From Winogradskyella psychrotolerans (GTDB lineage Bacteria > Bacteroidota > Bacteroidia > Flavobacteriales > Flavobacteriaceae): DNA of 64,000 bases. Positions 17,561 through 27,036 of the stretch are shown piece by piece. The notes under the pieces were generated by a model, which worked only from the letters and a program-made list of their open reading frames with translations, was not told the origin of the DNA and made no database searches. The stretch's first letter is position 1, and every line of letters begins with the position of its first letter. The DNA lies in NCBI RefSeq assembly GCF_018860565.1, contig NZ_JAHKPS010000028.1, positions 248,001-312,000 on the forward strand, given 5' to 3'. A program made the translations under genes and the position numbers.

Positions 17561-18508
17561 TTATATGCTTCTTGTGTTTTCTCTAGTATTCTCTACTTTC
17601 TTTGTTTTTTGCTTACGTTTTTTAAGTTCTTCAGACTGTTTAGCCCCTTTACCATCTTCTACATTTACATTTCTGTAATATTGTATATATCCTCTTCCTG
17701 TAAATTCATAAACAGTACCAGAACTCGAATGGTATAACGCAATCTTACTATCATTAATAACGCTGAGTTCAAAGAATTCATTGTCAAAGAAATCATAATC
17801 TAATGTTAATGTTTTTAAGTACATATTTCCTGACACATTACCTACACCATAACTCCCTATAAAATCCCAATAAATGTTATTAATATTGTAAGCGTTTACG
17901 TCTTGAGAACTTCTAAATGTATCGTCATTTCCACCAGATAAAAACTGAAGGTAGTTCTCATTATCAAAATCATTTAAAACTCCATAATTACTTGTGTATG
18001 TTTTTTCCCAAGCTGTATATTCTTGTAAGAAATAATGAATGTTGTCATAAAACACATAGTCATAATCAAAGTTAGCACGCTGGTAACCATTTAAGAAATA
18101 CGACGTATCATTAAATGGGTTGTATAATTCAATCGTATTATAATCTACTTGATAAACGTCAAAACTATCATACCCATCAATAATATGGTAAACGTCTAAA
18201 ACCCTATCGTAAGCATCATAACTTCCTATTTCAACACCATAACCATTTCCTTGGCTTCCTATACCAACTAAATTATTGTTTGCATACATACGACCATTAT
18301 TAAACGACACTGTAAATGCAATTTGTAAAAATGGTGTTTCGCCATAACCTTGTGTTGCATTAATATCTACATACCACAAATCATAAGAACTTAATAATTG
18401 ATTTAGTGACACTGGTGGCTCATCTATATAATGCGTTTCCTCTACATAACACGATGTAAATAATGTTGCAACAAATGCAAATCCGAAAAGTAGTTTTATA
18501 GTCTTCAT
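17561..18508 (-). CDS. Surface or periplasmic lipoprotein, tyrosine- and aspartate-rich
   Basis: The 315-residue protein has a lipoprotein signal with LFTSC (Cys20). The mature part is rich in Tyr, Asp and Asn, with repeated aromatic beta strands (DLWYVDINATQG, YDRVLDVYHIIDGYDSFDVYQ, YWDFIGSYGVGNVSGNMYLKTLTLDYDFF) that suggest lipocalin-like barrels. The C-terminus ends in a Lys-rich tail (KKRKQKTKK). Some databases have given relatives of such proteins a nicotinate-nucleotide adenylyltransferase name. No HxGH nucleotidyl-transferase motif is present here, so I do not accept that. It stands alone between gpsA (divergent) and the thioredoxin-fold gene (convergent). Confidence 0.75.
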   Translation of the reverse strand: MKTIKLLFGFAFVATLFTSCYVEETHYIDEPPVSLNQLLSSYDLWYVDINATQGYGETPFLQIAFTVSFNNGRMYANNNLVGIGSQGNGYGVEIGSYDAYDRVLDVYHIIDGYDSFDVYQVDYNTIELYNPFNDTSYFLNGYQRANFDYDYVFYDNIHYFLQEYTAWEKTYTSNYGVLNDFDNENYLQFLSGGNDDTFRSSQDVNAYNINNIYWDFIGSYGVGNVSGNMYLKTLTLDYDFFDNEFFELSVINDSKIALYHSSSGTVYEFTGRGYIQYYRNVNVEDGKGAKQSEELKKRKQKTKKVENTRENTRSI

Positions 18509-18688
18509 AATCTAACGGTTTTAAGGTTATTAATTGTAGCGTTTCAAAACACGTGCCAAAAAAATATTATGACGCTATTTAAAACCATACAAAAAGCATA
18601 TTTGTTCTGGTTATTTTCACTTCTTCAAGGTCTTAAAACAAGGAAGCGTTAACATGGTTTTAGCTCGAATAATTCTATAAATTTTCCG

Positions 18689-18696
18689 TAACTTTG
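18689..18696 (+). promoter_or_regulatory. gpsA: -7 promoter box for gpsA
   Basis: TAACTTTG exactly fits TAnnTTTG and is 24 bases before the ATG at 18721. Confidence 0.55.
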
Positions 18697-18720
18697 GTAT
18701 ACTAAACTGATTTAACCTCT

Positions 18721-19722
18721 ATGAGTGATACAACAAAATATGCTGTTTTTGGTGCCGGAAGTTGGGCAACTGCTATTGTAAAAATGCTTTGCGAAAATTT
18801 AGATGAAATAGGTTGGTATATGCGAAGTATTTACGCTAAAGAACACATTTTAAAAGAACAACACAATCCTAGTTATTTAAGTTCGGTTGAGTTTAAAACT
18901 GAGCAATTAAAACTAAGCAACGATATTAACGAAATAGCAGAATGGGCCGATGTTCTTATCTTCGTGATTCCTTCTGCTTTTATTCATGCCGAATTAGAGA
19001 AACTAACGGTAGATATCAGTAAAAAAACGATTGTTTCTGCTGTAAAAGGTATTATGCCAGAAACAGGAAAACTTGTTGGTGAACAATTTCATGATGCTTA
19101 TAATATTCCGTTTGAAAATATTGCTGTTATTGCTGGTCCTTGTCATGCAGAGGAAGTAGCATTAGAGCGTTTATCTTACTTAACAATTGCTTGTGACGAC
19201 TCTAAAAAAGCACAAGCTATTGCCGATAATTTATCAAGCGATTATATTAAAACAAAAATTAGTGATGATATCATTGGAATTGAATATGCAGTAATGTTAA
19301 AAAACATCTACGCTATTGCTGCCGGAATTGCACATGGACTAGGTTATGGCGATAATTTCCAAAGTGTACTAATGAGTAATTCTATTCGCGAAATGAAACG
19401 CTTCATTAAAAAGATGCACAAGATGAAACGCAACATTAATAACTCGGCTTATCTAGGCGATTTATTAGTAACGGGATATTCTATTTTTTCTCGAAACCGT
19501 ATGTTTGGCAATATGATTGGTAAAGGCTACACTGTAAAATCTGCTCAAATGGAAATGAACATGGTTGCAGAAGGTTATTACGCCACAAAAAGTGCATTTG
19601 ATTTAAATAAAAAGAATAAGAAAAAAACACAACTCCCTATTATAAATGCCGTTTACGACATTCTATATGAAGGAAAAGATGCTAAAAAGGTATTTAAGAA
19701 ATTAACGGACAAGTTAGATTAG
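18721..19722 (+). CDS. gpsA: NAD(P)H-dependent glycerol-3-phosphate dehydrogenase
   Basis: GpsA reduces dihydroxyacetone phosphate to sn-glycerol-3-phosphate for phospholipid synthesis. The 333-residue protein has the N-terminal dinucleotide loop FGAGSWATA (10-18), VIPSAFIHAEL, the conserved AVKGI segment and GPCHAEEVA. The catalytic Lys is in EYAVMLKNIYAIAAGIAHGLGYGDN. The C-terminal domain carries SRNRMFG and the EGYYATKSA motif. Length is usual. It has its own TAACTTTG promoter; its 3' end faces a small minus-strand gene with no clear terminator between. Confidence 0.95.
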   Translation: MSDTTKYAVFGAGSWATAIVKMLCENLDEIGWYMRSIYAKEHILKEQHNPSYLSSVEFKTEQLKLSNDINEIAEWADVLIFVIPSAFIHAELEKLTVDISKKTIVSAVKGIMPETGKLVGEQFHDAYNIPFENIAVIAGPCHAEEVALERLSYLTIACDDSKKAQAIADNLSSDYIKTKISDDIIGIEYAVMLKNIYAIAAGIAHGLGYGDNFQSVLMSNSIREMKRFIKKMHKMKRNINNSAYLGDLLVTGYSIFSRNRMFGNMIGKGYTVKSAQMEMNMVAEGYYATKSAFDLNKKNKKKTQLPIINAVYDILYEGKDAKKVFKKLTDKLD

Positions 19723-19743
19723 TTGGAATTTTAGCTATGTTTC

Positions 19744-20139
19744 TTACTTAACTAAAACACCACGCAATTGCATTAAAGGCAAGGTTTGCAATGCCTTTTC
19801 ATTTATAGTATTTTTTCTAAAAACATAGGTTTTATCAAACATTTTATTGCCTTCAAAAAAGGTGACCTTAAACGTATTGTTTAGCTCTAAAACCTTCTCT
19901 TGCAGAAACTCAATCTTGGCGTAACTACGTGCTGGTAATTTAGCAATAGTATGACGCATCGGTGGAGTTATTTTTGTTTCAGATTTCCCTTGAGAAACAA
20001 TAAGAACGGTTTCTAAATCGGTATCACTATTGTTTATGATGTAAGCGTTCCAGTCTAAGGTTTTATATTCTAAGTGTTTTTCTTGCACAACAGCAACGTG
20101 CACATTTTTTACTTCAGGAATGTCTATGTCTTTTTTCAT
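19744..20139 (-). CDS. Conserved small cytosolic protein of unknown function
   Basis: A 131-residue soluble protein, predicted as mostly beta strands (VHVAVVQEKH, WNAYIINNSDTDLETVLIVSQG, KIEFLQEKVLELNNTFKVTFFEGN), with no signal peptide and no catalytic motif I recognise. It follows the TetR gene by 18 bases on the same strand and could be read through from the efflux operon. It also has its own exact TACTTTTG box at 20144-20151, immediately before its ATG. I do not assign a function. Confidence 0.6.
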   Translation of the reverse strand: MKKDIDIPEVKNVHVAVVQEKHLEYKTLDWNAYIINNSDTDLETVLIVSQGKSETKITPPMRHTIAKLPARSYAKIEFLQEKVLELNNTFKVTFFEGNKMFDKTYVFRKNTINEKALQTLPLMQLRGVLVK

Positions 20140-20143
20140 ACTG

Positions 20144-20151
20144 CAAAAGTA
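20144..20151 (-). promoter_or_regulatory. -7 promoter box directly before the 20139 gene
   Basis: TACTTTTG on the minus strand fits TAnnTTTG exactly and ends only four bases before the ATG at 20139. A transcript from it would be leaderless or nearly so. Confidence 0.4.
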
Positions 20152-20157
20152 AATATT

Positions 20158-20751
20158 CTACTCAAAATAAGAATTAGAATACGCACTACTTATAATTCCT
20201 TTTAAATTATAAATCACAAGATGCTTAAAAAGTTCTTCTTCTGTATAAGATTTAAATAAATTACCCTCTTTAAATAATAGATAATCTACTCTATAAAAAT
20301 AGAGTTTTACCACCAAAGCTACATTAACGTCCTGTCTAATAGCACCGGCTTTTTTAGCCTTAATCAGTAAGTCTGATATAATATCCTTACTTAACTCTTC
20401 AATAAAATCCTGATATAACTTATTGGCTTTAGGGTAGTATTTCTCAATACCAAAAAGAAAAGAAGGCTTGAAGTATTTTAAATACTCAAACCCTCTTTTG
20501 TAAATAAGTATAACGCTTAAAATTGGATCTGTACTATTGCTATTAATCAATCTATTTATATCGCCTTTATACTCATTTAGTAAACTTTCTACTCCACTTG
20601 TAACTAAATCTTCTTTGTTTTTAAAAAACGTATAGATGGTTTTCTTAGAGATGCCAAGCTCTTTTGCCAAATCATCTAAGGTAACATGTTTGCTACCAAA
20701 TTGAGTAAATTTGGCTATGGCACATTGTAACAAGTCGTCTTTAGTAATCAT
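20158..20751 (-). CDS. TetR/AcrR family transcriptional regulator
   Basis: A 197-residue one-component regulator. The N-terminal helix-turn-helix spans about 15-50 (HVTLDDLAKELGISKKTIYTFFKNKEDLV), matching the TetR signature. The C-terminal ligand domain is helical. It lies 6 bases after the outer membrane factor gene, at the end of the efflux operon, so it is probably co-expressed with the pump. Because a second regulator heads the operon, the division of labour is not evident. The effector is unknown. Confidence 0.92.
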   Translation of the reverse strand: MITKDDLLQCAIAKFTQFGSKHVTLDDLAKELGISKKTIYTFFKNKEDLVTSGVESLLNEYKGDINRLINSNSTDPILSVILIYKRGFEYLKYFKPSFLFGIEKYYPKANKLYQDFIEELSKDIISDLLIKAKKAGAIRQDVNVALVVKLYFYRVDYLLFKEGNLFKSYTEEELFKHLVIYNLKGIISSAYSNSYFE

Positions 20752-20757
20752 TATATG

Positions 20758-22176
20758 TTATTTCCAACCTCCACCAAGAGCTTCATACAAATCAACAATA
20801 GCAACAAATTGCTGCAATTTGCTATCTATAATATTAAGTTCTGCACTTAATGCGCTTTCTCTTGCTGTTAATAAATCTAAATAATTGGCGTAACCGTTTT
20901 TAAGTAATTCTTCAGAGTTGGCTTCAGCAGTACGTAGTGCTTCCACTTCATTTTTTCTAAATTCGAACTTTTTAGTTTCGGCTTCGTAAGAATACAAGGC
21001 ATTAGACACTTCATTTCCTGCCACTAATAAAGTCTTTTTAAACTGCAGTAAAGCTTGTTCTTGTTGTGCAATTGCGACTTCTTTTTGCGTTTTTAGTTTC
21101 CTCTGGTTAAAAATTGGTTGTGTTAATCCGCCAACTACAGTTGCAAACAACGAATTGGCATTTAATAATTTATCTAACTCTAAACTTTGAAATCCACCTG
21201 AAGCCGTTAACGTTAAAGATGGGTAAAAGTTACTATTAGCCACGTTGGTAAGTTCAAAGGACTGAATTAAACCATACTCCGCTGCCATAACATCTGGTCT
21301 GTTACTTAATAAAGTAGCTGGTACTCCGAGTACAATATCTTGCTCAATATTTTGAGAATCTAAGCGACTTCTTTCAAAATGCTGTGCTGGTTTGCCTAAT
21401 AAAATACTTAAAGTGTTTTCCGTTTTAAAAATTGCAGTTTCAATATCTACTTGTAGTGCTCTAGCACTGTTGTATTGTGCAATATTTTGGTCTACAGCAA
21501 CTTGAGTTACTTGTCCGGCATCTTTTAAAGCCTTTATGGTTTTTACACCACTTTCTCTCGTGGCTATAGTCTGTTTCGTTATTTCTAACTGTGCATCTAA
21601 AGCTAATAAGTTATAATATGTGCTTGCAATGCTAGATACCAACTGTGTTTTAATTAACTGATGGCCTGCAACACTTTGCAAATAGCCTGCTTGTGTGGCA
21701 CGTTTATTACTTCTTATTTTCCCCCAAATATCGGCTTCCCAAGATAGGTTTGCAGTAATATCATAAGTATCTATACCTCCACTAAACAACGATCCAAATT
21801 GACTATTTTCTGATAGTTCTTGGTGCGTTGCATTAGCGCCAATACTCGCAGAAGGCAAATAACCTGCTTTACCTTGTTTGGCATAGGCTTCTGCAGCTAG
21901 CATTTGCTGCAGTGCGATACGAACATCCATATTGTTTTGCAGGCCCTCTTCAATATAATTTTGAAGGTATTGATCTGTAAATAACGTTTTCCAAGATACA
22001 TCTGCCATAGACACGCTGTCCGTTGGTAAATTATCTGTTCTATATAGCGCTTCAGTTTCAGATTGTATATCTGGTCTTACGTAATCTTGTGCCACAAAAC
22101 AACTTTGTAATGTGAAGCCAACAACTAGTAACAACGCTCCTTTGCTAAAATTTCTATGTTTTATAATTGATTTCAT
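20758..22176 (-). CDS. Outer membrane factor lipoprotein of RND efflux (TolC/NodT type)
   Basis: This is the outer-membrane channel of the tripartite pump. The 472 residues carry a lipoprotein signal (TLQSC, Cys26). They then show the two-fold OEP repeat with long helices (DVRIALQQMLAAEAYAKQGKAGYLPSAS; LDLLTARESALSAELNIIDSKLQQF) and the NodT-type SLGAN-like SIGANATHQ and RPDVMAAEYGL motifs. Its gene is 5 bases after the pump gene and 6 bases before TetR, showing one transcript. Confidence 0.93.
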   Translation of the reverse strand: MKSIIKHRNFSKGALLLVVGFTLQSCFVAQDYVRPDIQSETEALYRTDNLPTDSVSMADVSWKTLFTDQYLQNYIEEGLQNNMDVRIALQQMLAAEAYAKQGKAGYLPSASIGANATHQELSENSQFGSLFSGGIDTYDITANLSWEADIWGKIRSNKRATQAGYLQSVAGHQLIKTQLVSSIASTYYNLLALDAQLEITKQTIATRESGVKTIKALKDAGQVTQVAVDQNIAQYNSARALQVDIETAIFKTENTLSILLGKPAQHFERSRLDSQNIEQDIVLGVPATLLSNRPDVMAAEYGLIQSFELTNVANSNFYPSLTLTASGGFQSLELDKLLNANSLFATVVGGLTQPIFNQRKLKTQKEVAIAQQEQALLQFKKTLLVAGNEVSNALYSYEAETKKFEFRKNEVEALRTAEANSEELLKNGYANYLDLLTARESALSAELNIIDSKLQQFVAIVDLYEALGGGWK

Positions 22177-22181
22177 TATTC

Positions 22182-25100
22182 TTAGTTTTCAATTGTTTGT
22201 ACTGCTGGTTTACTTGAAACTTTTTCTTGTAACCACTGAAATAAAATAAAAAGAATAGGAATAACGAAGACTCCTAAAATAGTTCCAATAAGCATACCTC
22301 CTGCAGCCCCTGTACCAATTGAGTTGTTTCCTTCTGCACCTACTCCATTCGCCAACACAAGAGGCATAAGTCCTAAAATAAAGGCAAAAGAAGTCATAAG
22401 AATAGGACGTAAACGTGCTTCCGCACCATGGATGGCAGCCTCTACAATACTTTCTCCTTGTTTACGGCGTTGCAGTGCAAATTCTACAATAAGAATCGCA
22501 TTTTTAGCCAATAAACCGATAAGCATAATAAGGGCTATTTGGAAATAAATGTTGTTTTCTAAACCGAAGAATTTCGTACTTATATAGGCACCAAATACAC
22601 CAAACGGCAAGGATAATACCACGGCAAATGGCAATAAGTAACTTTCGTATTGTGCACTTAATAAAAAATACACAAATAGAATACTTAATATAAAGATAAA
22701 GGTGGTTTGGTTACCTGCATTGACCTCTTCACGTGTTAAACCAGAATAAGCCACTGTATAATTACTTGGTAATTTTGCCACTTCTTCTTCAATAACTCTA
22801 ATCGCATCTCCTGTACTATAACCTTCGTTTGTAGCTCCTGTTATACTTGTAGAGTTTAGTAAGTTAAAACGTGTTACCGATTGCGGACCATATACACGTT
22901 TTAAGGTAACAAACTGAGTAATAGGAGTCATTTCGCCACTATCTGTTCTTACATACATGCTATTTAATGCACTTTCATCTGCTCTGTCTTCTGGTAATGC
23001 TTGAATATAAACTCTAAATTGTTTTCCGAATCTCGAAAAATCTGAGGCATAAATTCCACCGATATAGCCTTGTAATGTTGAAAAAATACTAGTAACCGAA
23101 ACTCCCTTTTCTTTAGCTAAAGGTACATTAACTTCCATTTCGTATTGTGGATAATTAGTACTAAAAGAAGACGTTGCGTACTTAATTTCTGGATGACTCA
23201 TTAAAGCCATAGAAAAATCTTTATTCACTTTGTCCAAATCTGTGAATTCTCCACCATACTTGTCTAACAAATTAATTTCGAAACCTGAAGCATTACCAAA
23301 ACCACGAATACTTGGTGGTGAAAAGAATATGATATTAGCTTCGGGGATAGTCGCTGCAATTCCAAATAATTTTCCTGTAATGGCTTGTGCGGAAAGTGAA
23401 GGGTCTTCACGGTCTGCCCAATCTTCTAATTTAATAATACCAAAACCATAGTTACTACCAGAACCAGAAATTAAACTTCTTCCTTTTATAAAGTTAACAC
23501 CAACAATACCATCTATCCCTTCAATTTTACTGTATAACGTTTTAGCAACTTCATTGGTTCTATCTAAAGACGCTCCTGGAGGTAATTCAATATTTGCAAA
23601 AATAATTCCTCTATCTTCATTAGGCACAAAACCTGTTGGAGTAGTTGTCGATGCCCAATAAATACCAACTCCGGCAATAATTAATAATAATACCGAAACA
23701 AATTTTCTTTTGTATAAAAACTGAAGTGATCTTCCATAACGCTCTACAGTAGCATTAAATCCACGATTGAATAAGGTATAAAAACGTTTTAACGGACTTT
23801 TCCCTTTTAATTCTTCATCGTCTTTATGCTCTTTTAATAATAAAGCACATAAAGCAGGACTTAAAGTTAAGGCATTAACGGCAGAAATAAGAATGGCAAT
23901 AATTAAGGTCACACCAAACTGCTCGTAAAAAACTCCGGTTGGACCTGTAACAAACGTTACTGGTATAAATACGGCTGCCATAACTAAAGTAATGGAGATA
24001 ATAGCTCCAGAAATTTCATTCATCGCTGTTAATGTTGCTTTTTTCGGGTTGTGCTCCCCTTCGTCCATTTTAGCATGTACGGCCTCAACAACCACAATGG
24101 CATCATCCACCACAATTCCGATAGCGAGTACTAATGCAAATAATGTTAAAAGGTTGATAGAGTATCCAAAAACATTCAAGAAAAAGAAGGTACCAATAAT
24201 AGATACAGGTACTGCAATCGCCGGAATTAAAGTAGAACGAAAATCTTGCAAGAAGATGAATACGACTAAGAATACCAGTAAAAAGGCTTCTAATAGTGTA
24301 CTAACCACTTTCTCGATAGAAGCATTTAAAAATAAACTTGTATCGTATGGCACAAATATATCGAGACCTTCAGGAAGATCGGCTTTTACATCCTCTAGAG
24401 TAGTTTTAATGTTTTCAATAATTTCTTGCGCATTTGAACCTTTGGTTTGAAAAATCCCCATAAACACTGCTGGATTTCCTAAACTCATAGCGTTAGAAGC
24501 ATAAGATTGTGCATCTAACTCAATAGTTGCTATATCTTTAAGACGCAAAAATTCGCCATTTCCTAAAGCTTTGATAACGATATCGCTGTATTGCGCTTCA
24601 TCTTTAAAACGACCGCTATAGGTTAAGGTATATGAAAATGATTCCCCATTATTTTCACCTAAAGACCCTGCGGCTGCTTCTAAATTTTGTTCGGCTAATG
24701 CAGCAGAAACATCTGACGGTATTAAGTTATAAGCGGCTAATTTTTGTGGATTTAACCAAATACGCATGGCGTAATCTTGTTGAGAAAACACACTTACATC
24801 ACCCACACCACTGATACGTTGCATAGCAGGAATGACATTAATTTTTAAGTAATTCTGAATAAACGTAGCGTCATAATTTTCACTTTCAGAATACATGGCA
24901 ATAAACATTAACGCACTCGTCTCTTGCTTTTGTGTTACAACACCTGTTTGAGTAACTTCCGCAGGTAATAATGGAGCAGCTCTAGCCACACGGTTCTGAA
25001 CGTTTACGGCTGCAATATCAGCATCCATTTCTTGATCAAAATAGACCGTAATTTCTGCGGTTCCGGTGTTAGAAGCAGTAGACGTTATGTACGTCATCCC

Positions 25101-25319
25101 TTCCACTCCATTTATTTGTTCTTCAATAGGAACAATAACACTTTCTAAAACGGTTTCGGCGTTTGCACCTGTATAATTGGCTGTTACCTTAATTGTAGGT
25201 GGTGCAATATCTGGATATTCCTCTATGGGTAAGCTAGTAATACTAATCACTCCTAGCAAAACTATGATAATAGAGATTACTGTTGAAAGCACAGGTCTTT
25301 CAATAAATGTTTTTAACAT
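22182..25319 (-). CDS. RND efflux pump, hydrophobe/amphiphile family (AcrB type)
   Basis: An inner-membrane proton-driven exporter of 1045 residues, the normal HAE1 length, with twelve membrane helices and two large periplasmic loops. The N-terminus FIERPVLSTVISIIIVLLG is characteristic. The proton-relay Asp pair is in GIVVDDAIVVVEAV (helix 4), the partner Lys is in IGLLAKNAILIVEFA (helix 10), and the AcrB-like GAEARLRPILMTSFAFILG follows. Drug range cannot be predicted. It is cotranscribed with the adaptor (22 bases upstream) and the outer membrane factor. Confidence 0.97.
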   Translation of the reverse strand: MLKTFIERPVLSTVISIIIVLLGVISITSLPIEEYPDIAPPTIKVTANYTGANAETVLESVIVPIEEQINGVEGMTYITSTASNTGTAEITVYFDQEMDADIAAVNVQNRVARAAPLLPAEVTQTGVVTQKQETSALMFIAMYSESENYDATFIQNYLKINVIPAMQRISGVGDVSVFSQQDYAMRIWLNPQKLAAYNLIPSDVSAALAEQNLEAAAGSLGENNGESFSYTLTYSGRFKDEAQYSDIVIKALGNGEFLRLKDIATIELDAQSYASNAMSLGNPAVFMGIFQTKGSNAQEIIENIKTTLEDVKADLPEGLDIFVPYDTSLFLNASIEKVVSTLLEAFLLVFLVVFIFLQDFRSTLIPAIAVPVSIIGTFFFLNVFGYSINLLTLFALVLAIGIVVDDAIVVVEAVHAKMDEGEHNPKKATLTAMNEISGAIISITLVMAAVFIPVTFVTGPTGVFYEQFGVTLIIAILISAVNALTLSPALCALLLKEHKDDEELKGKSPLKRFYTLFNRGFNATVERYGRSLQFLYKRKFVSVLLLIIAGVGIYWASTTTPTGFVPNEDRGIIFANIELPPGASLDRTNEVAKTLYSKIEGIDGIVGVNFIKGRSLISGSGSNYGFGIIKLEDWADREDPSLSAQAITGKLFGIAATIPEANIIFFSPPSIRGFGNASGFEINLLDKYGGEFTDLDKVNKDFSMALMSHPEIKYATSSFSTNYPQYEMEVNVPLAKEKGVSVTSIFSTLQGYIGGIYASDFSRFGKQFRVYIQALPEDRADESALNSMYVRTDSGEMTPITQFVTLKRVYGPQSVTRFNLLNSTSITGATNEGYSTGDAIRVIEEEVAKLPSNYTVAYSGLTREEVNAGNQTTFIFILSILFVYFLLSAQYESYLLPFAVVLSLPFGVFGAYISTKFFGLENNIYFQIALIMLIGLLAKNAILIVEFALQRRKQGESIVEAAIHGAEARLRPILMTSFAFILGLMPLVLANGVGAEGNNSIGTGAAGGMLIGTILGVFVIPILFILFQWLQEKVSSKPAVQTIEN

Positions 25320-25341
25320 GACTATTAAATTTGTAGGTTAA

Positions 25342-26478
25342 TTAGTTTTTAAATAACGTTGGCACTTGCTTAATGGCTTCTTCAAAAGGTATTTCTTGAG
25401 GAGATATTGCCATACCATTTCTTAGTTTACCAATACCAGACACAATAATTTTATCTTTTGAATCTATACCAGACTCTACAACATATAAGTTATCTACGGT
25501 GCCTTTAACATTTAAAATTGAAGTTTCAACTTTATTTTCTGCTCCAAGTTTAAAAATCATCACATTACCTTGTTGTTCAAACGTGGCAGATTGTGGTACA
25601 ACAATAGCGTCTTTGTATTCTATTGGAAATCTTATTTTACCACTATTTCCGTTGGTTAAAATTTCATTTGGATTATCAAATGCTGCTCTAATTTGAATGG
25701 TACCTGTATTTTGGTTAATCTGACCAGTACTGGTTTGAATACGTCCTTTTTCAGAATATGCTTTACCATTAGCCAAGATTAACGTTAAGTCTGGTGCATT
25801 TTTAATACGTTCTGCTTTTGTTTTCCCTTCCGAGCGTTGTAAATGATCAATATATTGTGCTTCATTAAAACTAAAAAAAGCGTAAACTTCATCTATTTGG
25901 CTCACCGTAGTTAATGGTGTTGCATCACTTGGGCTAATTAAAGCTCCTTCTCTAAAATTAATAGCTCCTACAAAACCATCGATTGGGCTTTTAATAGTTG
26001 CATACCCAATATTAGCTGTAACACTACTATAATTTGCCTTTGCTTGAGCTAAATTTGCTTTTGCTGTTTCTAATTGTACAGGACTAATAATGTTTTTTTC
26101 AACCAAAGGAATCAGTTTATTTACCTCAACTTGTGCTACATTAACTTGTGCTTTTGCCGCATCAGCATCTTGACTTAAAGATTGTGTTTCTAATCTAAAT
26201 AGCACTTGGCCTTTACGTACTTTTTCTCCTTCATCTACATATACTTTTTCTATATATCCAGAAGTTTTTGCTCTAACATCACTATTTACTTTACCTTCTA
26301 TAGTGGCTGGATAATCGGTATAACCGGTTACCGTTTTAGGTTGTAACTGTGTCACCGGAAAAGGTGCAGGTGGAGCTGCAGCTGCTCCAGACTGTGTATT
26401 CTCTTTATTACCACAGCTCACCACAATTAGAAATACACTAACGATGGTTAATATTGATACGATTTTATTTGTTTTCAT
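25342..26478 (-). CDS. Efflux periplasmic adaptor lipoprotein (membrane fusion protein)
   Basis: The adaptor joins pump and outer membrane channel. The 378-residue protein has a lipoprotein signal (LIVVSC, Cys22) and a Pro/Ala linker. Biotinyl-lipoyl halves appear as VRAKTSGYIEKVYVDEGEKVRKGQVLFRL and YATIKSPIDGFVGAINFREGALIS, separated by a coiled-coil hairpin (about 105-155), with beta-barrel and membrane-proximal domains following. It begins four bases after the regulator gene. Confidence 0.94.
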   Translation of the reverse strand: MKTNKIVSILTIVSVFLIVVSCGNKENTQSGAAAAPPAPFPVTQLQPKTVTGYTDYPATIEGKVNSDVRAKTSGYIEKVYVDEGEKVRKGQVLFRLETQSLSQDADAAKAQVNVAQVEVNKLIPLVEKNIISPVQLETAKANLAQAKANYSSVTANIGYATIKSPIDGFVGAINFREGALISPSDATPLTTVSQIDEVYAFFSFNEAQYIDHLQRSEGKTKAERIKNAPDLTLILANGKAYSEKGRIQTSTGQINQNTGTIQIRAAFDNPNEILTNGNSGKIRFPIEYKDAIVVPQSATFEQQGNVMIFKLGAENKVETSILNVKGTVDNLYVVESGIDSKDKIIVSGIGKLRNGMAISPQEIPFEEAIKQVPTLFKN

Positions 26479-26482
26479 TATT

Positions 26483-26983
26483 TTAAAGGTTGAATTTATT
26501 TTTAATTAGGTTTTCTTTAAGTTCTTTCATTGATGCCGAAGCATTTGCAATAAATTTGAGGTAATTAATATGAAATGTTAGATCAAATTTCTCATCTTCA
26601 TCGGTTACATTCTCATTGATAGCTTCTTTGTACGCTTTCATTTCAAGATGAAGCGCCTTAACCGATTCCCATTCTTCAATCATAGTATCAATGTGGTTTA
26701 ATACTGAATCTTTATTAACTACAAAATACTTTTTACGGTCACCTGTTTTAGTGAAGTATTCTATTTTTTTTAAATCTTGTAAATGGTTTAAATGCGTAGA
26801 AATTGTGCTTTTACTTGCGCATAACACTTCAACCATCTCATCGAAAGTTGTACCTCGTCTGCCTGTTAAAATTACGTAAGCCATGATGCGTGCTGCAACA
26901 GGTGCTATATTATTTTTACTTTCTAAATGGACACCTAGCTTTTCTACAAGCGCCATTTTTTTACTGCATACCTCTTTCGTCAT
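26483..26983 (-). CDS. GbsR/MarR-type winged-helix regulator heading the efflux operon
   Basis: A 166-residue DNA-binding protein with a winged helix at about 30-90 (ARIMAYVILTGRRGTTFDEMVEVLCASKSTISTHLNHLQDLKKIEYFTKTGDRKKYFVV), resembling the GbsR branch of MarR-like proteins. A long C-terminal helix follows, likely for dimerisation. It is the first gene of the RND operon. A perfect inverted repeat overlaps its promoter, which suggests autoregulation; this is inferred, not shown. Marker residues of a metal or redox sensor are not obvious. Confidence 0.85.
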   Translation of the reverse strand: MTKEVCSKKMALVEKLGVHLESKNNIAPVAARIMAYVILTGRRGTTFDEMVEVLCASKSTISTHLNHLQDLKKIEYFTKTGDRKKYFVVNKDSVLNHIDTMIEEWESVKALHLEMKAYKEAINENVTDEDEKFDLTFHINYLKFIANASASMKELKENLIKNKFNL

Positions 26984-27009
26984 TATTACTTATTTTAATA
27001 ATTACTTGG

Positions 27010-27036
27010 CAAAAATATAGTATAGTTCGGAACAAA
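27010..27036 (-). promoter_or_regulatory. Promoter of the RND efflux operon
   Basis: The minus-strand -7 box TATTTTTG (27010-27017) and a TTTG -33 box (27033-27036) are 15 bases apart, somewhat short. The -33 box lies inside the spacer of the inverted repeat at 27023-27044. Confidence 0.6.

Noticed and set aside
23992..24450. 152-codon plus-strand frame inside the RND pump gene
   Set aside because: It is the antisense shadow of a conserved membrane protein gene; composition is not protein-like and the minus-strand frame is certain.
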